A stretch of 64,000 nt of DNA from an uncultured Anaerolineae bacterium (GTDB taxonomy: Bacteria > Chloroflexota > Anaerolineae > Promineifilales > Promineifilaceae), in assembly GCA_937943625.1 (NCBI GenBank), contig CALEAD010000016.1:98010-162009 (forward strand), read 5' to 3'. Both the position numbers and the translations under genes were made by a program. Below are positions 28,960 through 37,285 of the stretch, piece by piece. The notes under the pieces were generated by a model. It ran no database searches, was not told where the DNA came from, and saw nothing but the letters and a program-made list of their open reading frames with translations. The number at the start of each line of letters is the position of its first letter. Positions within the stretch are counted from its first letter, which is position 1.

Positions 28960-29828
28960 TGCACCACCCGCGCATAAATTTCTGCCAGAGTAACGCGCTT
29001 CTGCTCCACGTGCAGAATGTCATAACCGGCATTGATCAGCAGCGCCAGCACCGGCCGTCGCAGCGCCATCGCCTCATTTTTGAGCATCATCTGCGTGCCT
29101 TCGACGCCAATATCGGGATGTAGCGCCAGGAACATCTCCCGCACCGGCCCCAGGTCTTTGTCTACACGCAGCAGCACGTGTGGCCGTACCGCCAGCGCCT
29201 CGGCCATGCTGCTCTGGTAATGCACCTGGCCCTGGTTCAGAATGACGAGCTGCGTACAAACTTGCGTGATTTCATGCAGGTGATGGGAACTGATGACAAT
29301 TGTTTTACCTGCGGCGTGCAATGATTGAATGACCTGGAGGATGTCGTTTTGCCCTTCAAGGTCCAGGCCATTGGAGGGTTCGTCAAGCAGCAACAGGGCC
29401 GGTTCGCCAATGAGCACTTGTGCCAGACCCAGGCGCTGGCGCATACCCTTGGAGCAGGCGCTTATTTTCTTGTTGGCGGCATAAAGCAGCCCCACTTTCT
29501 CCAGGCTATCGCGCACGCTCTGGCGCACCTGATGGCGCGGAATGTTGCTTAATCCGGCAATCATTTCCAGGTATTGGTGCACACGCATCTCGTTGGGGAA
29601 GAGAAGACGCTCTGGCTTGAAACCGATGGTGGGCCAACCACGGCCGTTTGGCAGCAGTTGTCCGTCGTCCGGTTGCAACATGCCGGCCACAATCTTTAGA
29701 AGAGTGGTTTTCCCAGCTCCGTTAGGGCCAAGCAGCCCTACCACTTCCCCCCGGGCAATGGTAAGTGAGACGCTATCCAGGGCGGTCAGGGTGTAAAATC
29801 GTTTGCTGATGTTGCGAAGTTCAATCAC
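28956..29828 (-). CDS. ABC transporter ATP-binding protein
   Basis: 290 residues from a GTG at 29828 (reads VIELRNISKRF). Walker A is GPNGAGKTT, the signature region is SKGMRQRLGLAQVL (a degenerate form of LSGGQ), Walker B is LLLLDEPSNGLD, and the switch His is in ISSHHLHE. The C-terminal extension of about 80 residues is typical of ABC-2 exporters. The frame is open upstream to 29918 but those residues do not resemble the family. Coupled to the permease gene by a 4-bp overlap. Confidence 0.9.
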   Translation of the reverse strand: MIELRNISKRFYTLTALDSVSLTIARGEVVGLLGPNGAGKTTLLKIVAGMLQPDDGQLLPNGRGWPTIGFKPERLLFPNEMRVHQYLEMIAGLSNIPRHQVRQSVRDSLEKVGLLYAANKKISACSKGMRQRLGLAQVLIGEPALLLLDEPSNGLDLEGQNDILQVIQSLHAAGKTIVISSHHLHEITQVCTQLVILNQGQVHYQSSMAEALAVRPHVLLRVDKDLGPVREMFLALHPDIGVEGTQMMLKNEAMALRRPVLALLINAGYDILHVEQKRVTLAEIYARVVQ

Positions 29829-29942
29829 AAAGAGCGCCTTTTCTCTGTCTGTATCAGCGTGGTAGTTTACCACAGGGCAACGTGCGGGCAATAAGTGAAG
29901 GTGGCAGCCAGGAAGCAATGGGGCTATGATTGAGGCGGAAAT

Positions 29943-30066
29943 TGGATGGTTGGACGGGGTGGATAAGTTGGATGGTCAGATTGGGTTGGATGGTTAGATG
30001 GGTTGAATGGTTGGATGGGTTAGTTTGCTTGCCCACCAACGAACTAACCAACAAACCAACCAACAC
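29943..30066. repeat. GGTTGGAT/CCAACC hairpin repeat, copy 2
   Basis: The largest copy: ten or so GGATGGTT-like units, then CCAACGAACTAACC-like units. It fills the gap between the ABC ATPase and the CcmC-like gene; in the forward frame it is translated into a spurious Trp-rich N-terminal extension of the latter. Confidence 0.75.
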
Positions 30067-30088
30067 AACAAACAATTCAGGAACCACT

Positions 30089-30700
30089 ATGCTCACCTTA
30101 TGGAAGTCCACACGGCTGACAACGGCCGTTCTCCTCACCCTCTCCCTTCTCGCCGCTCTGCTAACCATAATTGCCCCAGTTGAGCGCACCCTGGGTAGCG
30201 GCATTCGCATTGTCTACCTGCACGTCTCCCTGACGTGGGTGGGTATGGCCGGCCTGTTGCTGGCCGGCGTCGTTGGGCTGGCGCTGCTCATCTGGCCCCG
30301 CCCCACACTGCAACAATGGCTGCATGTGATCAGCTACGTGGCCTTTGGTTTCTACGTCGTTGGCGCAGTTGTTAGCCTGATTGCCGAAGAGGTAAATTGG
30401 GGAGCCATTTTCTGGCACGAACCGCGCACAGCCTCGGTGCTGCAAGTAGTGGCGGTGGGCGTGATTGTACACGTGGCCGGCAGCTGGCTGCCACGGGCCA
30501 GGGTACAGGGGTTGCTGCATCTGGCGTTAGCCGGTTTCATGATGTGGTCCACGATGCGCGCCGAACTGGTGCTACACCCCGATAACCCTGTTGGCCTCTC
30601 TTCTTCTGGGGGGATTCGCCTGGGCTTCTATGGGCTGACCGTTCTGTTTGGCATAGCGGCCATGTGGCTGACGTTGCACCTGAAGGCAAGAGATAGTTAA
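30089..30700 (+). CDS. CcmC/CcsA-like cytochrome c assembly membrane protein (divergent)
   Basis: 203 residues with six membrane segments. RIVYLHVSLTWVGMAG resembles the first conserved block of CcmC, and WGAIFWHEPRTAS matches its W-G-x-W-(D/E)-P-R-x-T-S block; the classical tryptophan-rich WWD motif is not evident. It may handle heme for cytochrome c maturation, but no other ccm gene is near. Start at ATG 30089, with AGGA six bases upstream; the longer frame reads through a repeat. Confidence 0.5.
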   Translation: MLTLWKSTRLTTAVLLTLSLLAALLTIIAPVERTLGSGIRIVYLHVSLTWVGMAGLLLAGVVGLALLIWPRPTLQQWLHVISYVAFGFYVVGAVVSLIAEEVNWGAIFWHEPRTASVLQVVAVGVIVHVAGSWLPRARVQGLLHLALAGFMMWSTMRAELVLHPDNPVGLSSSGGIRLGFYGLTVLFGIAAMWLTLHLKARDS

Positions 30701-30723
30701 CCAGACACAGAGGTGATAAGGAA

Positions 30724-30819
30724 CTGGAGTCTGGCGAAATTTGCGTTGACCTCTGGCGCCGTAACGCGATTTTGGCAAATTGCGCTACACTGGCAGCCGG
30801 CCAAAACGCCAGTGTCTAG
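30724..30819 (+). mobile_element. CTGGA element copy 2, directly before the aldo/keto reductase gene
   Basis: Starts CTGGAGTCTGGCG and ends CGCCAGTGTCTAG: 13-bp terminal inverted repeats with three mismatches. Interior shared with the copies at 14890 and 41820. The right end is 15 bp before the aldo/keto reductase ATG, so it replaces the normal upstream region. Confidence 0.8.
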
Positions 30820-30834
30820 AAGGAAGATATTCTC

Positions 30835-31824
30835 ATGGAGCTATGTGAACTTGGCAACACTGGTTTAACCGTCACACGCCTGGGCCTGGGGCTGGCGGCA
30901 TTGGGGCGACCGGGCTACATTAACCTGGGACACGCTGCCGACCTGGCTCATAATTACGAAGTGGCCGCTATGGAAAGCCATGCTCACGCCGTGCTGGATG
31001 CAGCCTGGGAAGCTGGCATTCGCTACTTTGATGCGGCGCGCAGCTACGGCCGTGCTGAGCAATTTTTGAGCACCTGGCTGACTACGCGCAAAATCGCGCC
31101 GGAACAGGTCACAGTTGGCTCCAAATGGGGCTACACCTATACCGCCAACTGGCAGGTGGAAGCAGAACAGCACGAGGTGAAGGAACACACCCTGCCCGTC
31201 TTACAGCGGCAGGTTGGCGAAAGTCGTGCCTACCTGGGGCCATATCTCAAGCTGTATCAGATTCACTCTGCCACCCTGGATAGCGGCGTGCTGGAAAGCA
31301 AGGAGGTCATCGCTGAACTGGCGCGACTGAAGGTGGAAGAGGGGCTGCGCATTGGCCTTTCGCTCAGCGGTGCGGCACAGGCAGAAACGCTGCATCGTGC
31401 CTTGGGGGTGCGGCTGTTTAACGGCCGTCCCCTGTTTGACGCCGTGCAGGCCACCTGGAACCTGCTAGAGCCTTCGACAGGCGAAATGTTGGCCCAGGCG
31501 CACAGCGAGGGGTTGGGCATTATTGTAAAAGAGGCACTGGCAAACGGCCGTCTTACCTCACGCAACCCTTCACCACAGATCGCCCCCCTGCGTCAGGCAG
31601 CCGCCGAATTGGGTGTGGGGGAAGATGGGCTGGCGCTGGCAGCCGTATTGGCGCAACCCTGGGCTGGCGTTGTGCTCAGCGGCGCCGCCACTGTACCACA
31701 CCTGCTGGCCAACGTCCAGGCCTTGCGCGTGCCCTGGAGCGACGAGCTGGCCAGTCGCCTGAGCGTTCTCGCCGAGCCGTCAAAGCATTACTGGCAAACG
31801 CGCAACAGCCTGCCGTGGAATTAG
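30835..31824 (+). CDS. Aldo/keto reductase
   Basis: 329 residues, NAD(P)H-dependent oxidoreductase of the AKR superfamily. The catalytic set is visible: Asp and Tyr in YFDAARSYGRAE and Lys in VGSKWGY; the His position falls in LYQIHSA. A TIM-barrel length is complete. An AAGGA ribosome site precedes the ATG. The substrate cannot be assigned. It stands alone between the CcmC-like gene and a convergent aminotransferase. Confidence 0.88.
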   Translation: MELCELGNTGLTVTRLGLGLAALGRPGYINLGHAADLAHNYEVAAMESHAHAVLDAAWEAGIRYFDAARSYGRAEQFLSTWLTTRKIAPEQVTVGSKWGYTYTANWQVEAEQHEVKEHTLPVLQRQVGESRAYLGPYLKLYQIHSATLDSGVLESKEVIAELARLKVEEGLRIGLSLSGAAQAETLHRALGVRLFNGRPLFDAVQATWNLLEPSTGEMLAQAHSEGLGIIVKEALANGRLTSRNPSPQIAPLRQAAAELGVGEDGLALAAVLAQPWAGVVLSGAATVPHLLANVQALRVPWSDELASRLSVLAEPSKHYWQTRNSLPWN

Positions 31825-31883
31825 CAGCAAGGGGCAAGAGGCCACCTGTAACCTGCTTCCTGCCCTCTGCCCGCCTGCTTCTC

Positions 31884-33140
31884 TCAGCGATAGCGCGCAA
31901 TCATTCGCTCCAGGCCATCCAGCCCCTGCTCTAGCTTCTCCTTCTCCGGGCCAAAGCTGATGCGGCAATAGCTGCGATAGCGCGCAAAATTGCGCCGCTT
32001 TTCTGGATTCACGTCAAAGAAGACACCCGGCACGGTAATCACTTTTTCCTCCAGCCCCGCCTCGAAAAAAGCCATGCCGTCATTCAGTGGTGGCGGCAGT
32101 TCCGATAGGTTGGCCCAGCAGTAAAAGGTGCCCTGGGGAGGCGCTTCTACCAGAATACCCATCTGTTGCAGGCGCATCAGCGCATAGTCGCGCTTTTGGC
32201 GGAAAATAGCCTGGGTAGCGGCCGTTTCTTGCATCACCAGCTCTGGGTCCAGCAGCGCCAGCACGTGCCCCTGGAACGGGTTATTTGCCCCACCATCCAG
32301 AAAGGAACCGGCGCTGGCAATGGCGTTAATCACCTCTTTTGGTCCCAGCGTCCAGCTAATGCGCCAGCCGGGGTAGCGCCAATTCTTGGTCAGGCCATCC
32401 ACCACAATCACCGGGTCGCGGTTAACGTCCTCCACAAAAGCGGTCGCCGATACCAGCCTGGGCGGTTCATCGGCCGCGCCGGTATAGACATAGTGGGAGT
32501 AAAACTCGTCTAAGATGAGCGAGCAGCGATACTCGCGCGCCATCTGTACCCAATCGCGCAAATTTTCCCCCTCGGCCACTTGTCCCGTTGGGTTACACGG
32601 GTTGCTGGCCAACAGCGCCTGCAGCCCACGCCCCATGATCTCTCGCTTTAGCTTATCCAGGTCGGCGCGGTACTGTTGCTCAGAGTCTAGCAAAATGGGA
32701 ATGGGGATGAATGCTTTGAAGACGCTCAACAGCTCCTCATAGGCTGTGTAATCCGGTAAAAAATGGCCCATGTTGATGTTGCCCAGCGCCGCGGCCAGGC
32801 GCGTGAGCGCCACGCGCCCACCCCCAGAAATAGAGACGTTTTCGTAGGTATATTGTGACGGTTTGCCGTGGCGATAGAGATGATTGTACAGGTCTGCCAC
32901 TTTTTGCCGCAGCACAACCTGGCCGGTAATCGGGCCATATTCGTGGTGGCTGGGATTAATGCTGATTTGTTCAATGCGTGGGGGAGCGCCGGGCAACGGG
33001 CCAGTCTCTGGCGCCCCCTGACCCAGGTTGGCCCAGGCAGGATGGTTGTAGCGAAAGCCATGCTGCTCGGCGCGGTGCATGACGTAGATCACGCCAGTGC
33101 GTGGCACGTTGCGGAAGCCAGGGGCAGTGGATTCGATCAT
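31884..33140 (-). CDS. PLP-dependent aminotransferase, class I/II
   Basis: 418 residues. GPITGQ and the SISGGGRVALTRLAAALG segment mark the cofactor-binding half; the PLP lysine is in VDGLTKNWRYPGWR, and SNPCNPTGQ is the conserved loop. The C-terminal R in YCRISFG contacts the substrate carboxylate. The start is ATG 33140 with GAGGAAA before it. It is the last of three genes on this strand after the nitrilase and SirB1-like genes, though 170 bp separate it from the former. Substrate unknown. Confidence 0.85.
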   Translation of the reverse strand: MIESTAPGFRNVPRTGVIYVMHRAEQHGFRYNHPAWANLGQGAPETGPLPGAPPRIEQISINPSHHEYGPITGQVVLRQKVADLYNHLYRHGKPSQYTYENVSISGGGRVALTRLAAALGNINMGHFLPDYTAYEELLSVFKAFIPIPILLDSEQQYRADLDKLKREIMGRGLQALLASNPCNPTGQVAEGENLRDWVQMAREYRCSLILDEFYSHYVYTGAADEPPRLVSATAFVEDVNRDPVIVVDGLTKNWRYPGWRISWTLGPKEVINAIASAGSFLDGGANNPFQGHVLALLDPELVMQETAATQAIFRQKRDYALMRLQQMGILVEAPPQGTFYCWANLSELPPPLNDGMAFFEAGLEEKVITVPGVFFDVNPEKRRNFARYRSYCRISFGPEKEKLEQGLDGLERMIARYR

Positions 33141-33309
33141 GAAGTTTCCTCGAAGAATGCAGGATAGAGATTTAGGATTGGGGATTGACAAAAAGGGCAA
33201 CGTAGGGAAAGGAATAAACGAATGGGTCTTTGTGCCTTTTTGGGAACCGGGCCAGGATGCCATGCCCAAGAGTTTTCATTTTTGCGTATATGGGCTTGCA
33301 TGGTGCTGA

Positions 33310-34119
33310 CTAATTGCCAATCTTTGTGCCCTGGTCGGCATAGAGGTCAGGGCGACGGTCGGCGAAGATGGGGATTTGGGCGCGCACGCTGTCTACCAGG
33401 CTGAGGTCGAGCACGGCCGTTTCCAGCCCTTCCTCCTCGCCCATCTCCACAACGGTTTCGCCCCAAGGGTCAATGACGCAAGAGTGGCCAAAGAACGTCT
33501 GCCCGTTGGCTATGCCCACGCGGTTGCACGCGACCACAAAGAGCTGATTTTCAATAGCGCGAGCGCGCAGCAGTGTGCGCCAATGCGCCAGGCGAGGCTG
33601 AGGCCATTCGGCAGGCAGCAAAATCAGGCGCGCCCCCTCCAGAGCGTAGCGACGAAACAGCTCTGGAAAGCGCAGGTCATAGCAGATGGCCAGCCCCACC
33701 AGCCCCCAGGGGGTCTGCGCCAGGGTCAGGCTGTCACCGGGCGTCAGGTATTGCTCTTCTTGCATCAGGCGGAAGAGGTGGGTTTTGCGGTAGGTGGCCT
33801 GCAAACGGCCGTGCGCATCCAGGTAAACGGCCGTATTCCCCACGCGCCCTGCCCCCAAATCTGCCAGGCAGGAGCCAACGATGGCCAGACGATGCTGCTG
33901 CGCCAGCACGGCCGTTTGCGCAAACACGCCATCTGTCACCGGGGTAGCGTACAGCGGCGCGCCTGCCAGGTCATATCCCGTAGACCACAACTCCGGCAGC
34001 AGCAGCAAATCCGCCTCTTGGGCGGCGGCCTGCATAGCCATATCGGCCACTTTGGCCACATTCAGCGCCGGTTGGCCCAACTGCACATCCATTTGCCCCA
34101 GGGCTATCCTCAACTTCAT
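33310..34119 (-). CDS. Carbon-nitrogen hydrolase (nitrilase superfamily, omega-amidase-like)
   Basis: 269 residues with the Glu-Lys-Cys triad: E43 in LLLPELWSTGYD, K112 in YRKTHLF and C146 in LAICYDLRFPELF. The sequence resembles the group containing omega-amidase/NIT2 and MtnU, which hydrolyse 2-oxoglutaramate-type amides formed by aminotransferases; the aminotransferase next door fits that idea. The ATG at 34119 comes one base after the stop of the SirB1-like gene, so they are coupled. The longer frame upstream is a shadow of that gene. Confidence 0.85.
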   Translation of the reverse strand: MKLRIALGQMDVQLGQPALNVAKVADMAMQAAAQEADLLLLPELWSTGYDLAGAPLYATPVTDGVFAQTAVLAQQHRLAIVGSCLADLGAGRVGNTAVYLDAHGRLQATYRKTHLFRLMQEEQYLTPGDSLTLAQTPWGLVGLAICYDLRFPELFRRYALEGARLILLPAEWPQPRLAHWRTLLRARAIENQLFVVACNRVGIANGQTFFGHSCVIDPWGETVVEMGEEEGLETAVLDLSLVDSVRAQIPIFADRRPDLYADQGTKIGN

Positions 34120-34120
34120 G

Positions 34121-34942
34121 CTAATTCGTCCTGGCCCAGCGGTCAAAAGCGGCCCACACATTTTTCTGAATTTGCGGCACCTCCGGCTCATGCGGCCGCT
34201 GCGCAATAAACGCTTCCAGGTAATGCGCAGCCTGCGGCATGGCGCCCAGCTGATAATGCAGCAGCCCCAGGTCACGCAGGTGCAGCGGCTCCTCTGGCTG
34301 CAGCGTGTGCAGGTAAGTCAGCACCTTGAGCGCCTGTGGCCATGTCTCCTGCTGCACATAGACAGCGCGCAGGTTGCCCAACATGCGCAGTAGAATGGCT
34401 TCCGGTTTGGCAGGGTTCAACCATTCGCGGCGAAAGGGGCCGCTATAGCCGCTGGTACGGCGCACCAGTTCCTCACACGCAACGGCCGTAATCCGTTTGC
34501 CGCGATGAAAGGGATCGTAATACAAATCGCCACGCGCATCACGCACCAGGGCAATAAAGTGACCGGGCAGGCTCACACCGTGCGCGTCTAATCCCAGGTG
34601 GCGCGCCACGTGCATAAAAATGATGGCTAACGTCAGGGGAATGCCCAGGCGGCGGTCGAGTACGTCATTTAAGAAGCTGTTGCGCGCGTCGAAGTAATCG
34701 TTCTGGTTGCCGTGCAAGCCATAAACGCGAAAGAGGAAATCGGCAACTGTATCGGCTTGCACGTGCGTGGGTGCCAGGGGATCAATCTGGACGGAAACAG
34801 CCGTTGCCAATCCATCCAGCTGCTGCATGTAAGCGGCCACATTCAGGTGCGGGTACGCCAGGTCACGCGCCAGGTACAGCGCCGCGCGGCTGACATTAAG
34901 CGGCTTTAGGCGAGATTCATCTAAAAAAGACCATTCACTCAT
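34121..34942 (-). CDS. SirB1/transglutaminase-like protein with TPR
   Basis: 273 residues. The N-terminal two thirds match the SirB1-type transglutaminase-like family (NSFLNDVLDRRLGIPLTLA, GVSLPGHFIAL, LYYDPFHRG); the C-terminal part is helical and TPR-like. No function is firmly known for the family. The gene probably has a leaderless mRNA: -35 TTGGCA (34979-34974), 17-bp spacer, -10 GATAAT (34956-34951), ATG 8 nt later. Confidence 0.8.
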   Translation of the reverse strand: MSEWSFLDESRLKPLNVSRAALYLARDLAYPHLNVAAYMQQLDGLATAVSVQIDPLAPTHVQADTVADFLFRVYGLHGNQNDYFDARNSFLNDVLDRRLGIPLTLAIIFMHVARHLGLDAHGVSLPGHFIALVRDARGDLYYDPFHRGKRITAVACEELVRRTSGYSGPFRREWLNPAKPEAILLRMLGNLRAVYVQQETWPQALKVLTYLHTLQPEEPLHLRDLGLLHYQLGAMPQAAHYLEAFIAQRPHEPEVPQIQKNVWAAFDRWARTN

Positions 34943-34950
34943 GGCCTATC

Positions 34951-34979
34951 ATTATCGGTCAGGAGAGGCAGAATGCCAA
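34951..34979 (-). promoter_or_regulatory. Promoter of the SirB1-like gene (leaderless)
   Basis: TTGGCA, 17-bp spacer, GATAAT on the minus strand; the predicted start of transcription falls at or within a base or two of the ATG at 34942. Confidence 0.65.
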
Positions 34980-35031
34980 ATAGTTCAAGGGAGTCTTCGT
35001 AGGTACCTTTAATCCACACTTTCTACTCTCC

Positions 35032-35994
35032 TTAATATCGCGCAGCCGCGCGACGCAGGTCGGCAGCAATTTGCGCCCGCAGCCAGGCCGGTTCCAGCAC
35101 CTCTACTGCCGACCCCCAACTGCGAATCCAGGGCTGCATCTCCTCTGGGCGAGCCACACGCACTCGCAGCAGGCAACCGCCATCGGCCGTTTCTTGCAAC
35201 GTTTGCGATGGATGCCACTGCCGCTCGTATACGCGCGAAACCATCTCCGGCACAAAGCGCAACACCACCTCATTTTGCTCATCCCCCGCCATGATGCGCC
35301 AGCCGGTGGCCAGATGTGCTTCCAGGTCAAATTCCGCGGGAATCGTGTAGCGCTCCTTTTGCAGCACGGCGCTCTCCAGGCGGTCTAGCTTAAAGGTACG
35401 CAGGTCGTTTGCCCATTCATCGTGGCATATGATGTAAAAACCAGAGGGAGTTGGCTCGATAGCATACGGGGAAATAATGCGCTGGCGCAACAGGCCACTG
35501 CGTGGGGATCGGTAACCCACTTTCACCTTCAAACCTGTGCCCCACCCTTCGGCGATGGTCTCCAACACGGCCGCCTGTCGCTGATTACCGCTGCGGCTAC
35601 GCACGCGCTCAATCGCGCGCTGCAAATGGTCAAGCAACGATGGCGGCAAAATGCCGGCCAGTTTTTGCAGCGCGCCAATAACGTGGGGATTGCGCTCCTC
35701 GACGGTGCGCGAAAGCAACAGCCCGGCCATAACCAGCGTCAACGCCTCGTGAAAGCTCAGGCGCACGTTGGCCAGGTAGCGAGCACGGTTAATGCCGTAA
35801 CGGCCGTTGCCCTGCCACAGCGGTACCCCCTGCTCCTCCAGAAAAATCAAGTCCCGGTAAATGGTGCGCCGGTTGACCTCCAGCCGCTCACACATTTCGG
35901 CAACGCTTAACCCATCTGGATTCAGCAGCAACAAATCTTCAATTTCGCGCAGACGCGCCGTGCGGTTTGCCAATCGAGTCATGGTATCAGCCAT
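35032..35994 (-). CDS. WYL-domain transcriptional regulator with HTH_11 domain
   Basis: 320 residues. An N-terminal winged helix (LREIEDLLLLNPDGLSVAEM, then RRTIYRDLIFLEEQGVP) is followed by a WYL ligand-binding domain (about 140-230, with SGFYIICHDEW replacing the usual W-Y-L) and a WCX C-terminal domain. Such proteins sense small ligands or nucleic acids. It is divergent from the TPR gene at 36118; between them lie a TATAAT box for this gene and a palindrome just downstream of it, suggesting autoregulation. Start taken at ATG 35994; a second ATG lies four codons in. Confidence 0.85.
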   Translation of the reverse strand: MADTMTRLANRTARLREIEDLLLLNPDGLSVAEMCERLEVNRRTIYRDLIFLEEQGVPLWQGNGRYGINRARYLANVRLSFHEALTLVMAGLLLSRTVEERNPHVIGALQKLAGILPPSLLDHLQRAIERVRSRSGNQRQAAVLETIAEGWGTGLKVKVGYRSPRSGLLRQRIISPYAIEPTPSGFYIICHDEWANDLRTFKLDRLESAVLQKERYTIPAEFDLEAHLATGWRIMAGDEQNEVVLRFVPEMVSRVYERQWHPSQTLQETADGGCLLRVRVARPEEMQPWIRSWGSAVEVLEPAWLRAQIAADLRRAAARY

Positions 35995-36011
35995 TGTGCC
36001 GGGAGAGATAA

Positions 36012-36056
36012 AGAACGTGCGTTCTAGATTATAGCACGAGATTTTGGTTCTGTCTC
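36012..36056 (-). promoter_or_regulatory. WYL-regulator promoter with palindromic operator
   Basis: Minus strand: GAGACA (36056-36051), 17-bp spacer, TATAAT (36033-36028), then the palindrome AGAACG-CA-CGTTCT (36025-36012) at the start of the transcript. The position suits an autoregulatory operator. Confidence 0.55.
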
Positions 36057-36117
36057 CCTCACATTTCTCCTTGCCTCTGACAACCCGCATCTTGTAAACT
36101 GAGGACAAGGTGTAACC

Positions 36118-37146
36118 ATGACAAAGCAAAAAGACCGTTCTTCATCTCCATCTTCCTCTCATGGCCTCTCGCCGCGCGAGCTGCGCTTCAGCTTTTTCCT
36201 ACCGGTCATCATCACCCTAGCGGTGTGGCTGGCGGGAGCCATCATTTTGCTGATTGTGCCTGGCCAGTTCAACACGGTGCTGGGGCTGCTGGTGGCGCTT
36301 AGCCTGGTTATCTACCTGATCTATTACACGCGCCACGAGCGTCGTAGTGTGCAGATTACGGCCGTTCTCTTCGCCTTGCCCACCCTGGCCGGTATCACCT
36401 GGGGCATGATTGTGGGCAACCTGGGCTACACCTTTGCCGGATTGGGGGTAACGGCCGTACTTCTCCTGCTCCAGCGCCTCTTCAACACCCCCATCTCCTA
36501 CCGCACCGCCCACCGCGCCTGGGTGCGCGGCGACTACGCAACCGCTCTCGACCTGATCAACCGCTCCATTGCCGCCCGCCCCGACTTCTGGCAATCGTAC
36601 CAACTGCGCGCCCTCATCCACCTGATGAACATGGCTTTTGCCGCAGCCGAGCGCGACGCGCGCGCGGCCCTGGAACGCAAACCCAACGCCCATCCCGTCT
36701 ACAACACCCTGGGGCAAATTTACCTGGCACAAAACCGCTTTGCCGAAGCGGAAGAAGCATTTGCCGCCGCACTGGCGCTAACGCCCGGTTACGCACTCTA
36801 TAACTACCACCTGGGACTCAGCCGCTACCGCCTGGGGCAGCACCGCACTGCCGCCGAGGCGCTGGCAGCCGCCACCCAGGGCACACTACCCCTGGCAGAG
36901 TACGATTTGCAGGCATGCTACTATCTGGCACGCAGTCTGGAAGCGCTGGGAGAAACAGAAAAGGCGCAAGAGGCACTGGCGCTGATGGCCCGCTTTGCCA
37001 ACGCGCTGCCAACGCTGCGGCGCGATCTGGAAAATCAGCCAGAGTATCCCCACGTGGCGCTGATGCGTGCTGACATGACAGAGCTCCAGGCACGCCTGAA
37101 CACGGGGCAAGCGGCAAAAAATCTCGCAGAAAAGTATACGGCGTGA
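36118..37146 (+). CDS. Membrane protein with TPR repeats
   Basis: 342 residues. Four hydrophobic segments occupy about residues 26-120; the C-terminal 200 residues contain TPR units (for example RGDYATALDLINRSIAARPD and QNRFAEAEEAFAAALALTPG). It probably anchors a protein-interaction scaffold to the membrane. It is divergent from the WYL regulator and may be controlled by it. No specific function recognised. Confidence 0.75.
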   Translation: MTKQKDRSSSPSSSHGLSPRELRFSFFLPVIITLAVWLAGAIILLIVPGQFNTVLGLLVALSLVIYLIYYTRHERRSVQITAVLFALPTLAGITWGMIVGNLGYTFAGLGVTAVLLLLQRLFNTPISYRTAHRAWVRGDYATALDLINRSIAARPDFWQSYQLRALIHLMNMAFAAAERDARAALERKPNAHPVYNTLGQIYLAQNRFAEAEEAFAAALALTPGYALYNYHLGLSRYRLGQHRTAAEALAAATQGTLPLAEYDLQACYYLARSLEALGETEKAQEALALMARFANALPTLRRDLENQPEYPHVALMRADMTELQARLNTGQAAKNLAEKYTA

Positions 37147-37285
37147 TAGTTACGCCAGGCCGCAGAAAAACAGAGATTTAACCAATTTTCATAGACGAAC
37201 CATGCCAAAAACTCGCCCTTACCCGTTAAACCCGTGATAAGCTACGTTCTATTTCCCAAATCCGCAATCCAAAATCCGAAATCCT

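Noticed and set aside
29930..30088. N-terminal Trp-rich extension of the CcmC-like protein
   Set aside because: It is the translation of the GGTTGGAT repeat; a ribosome site is found only before ATG 30089.
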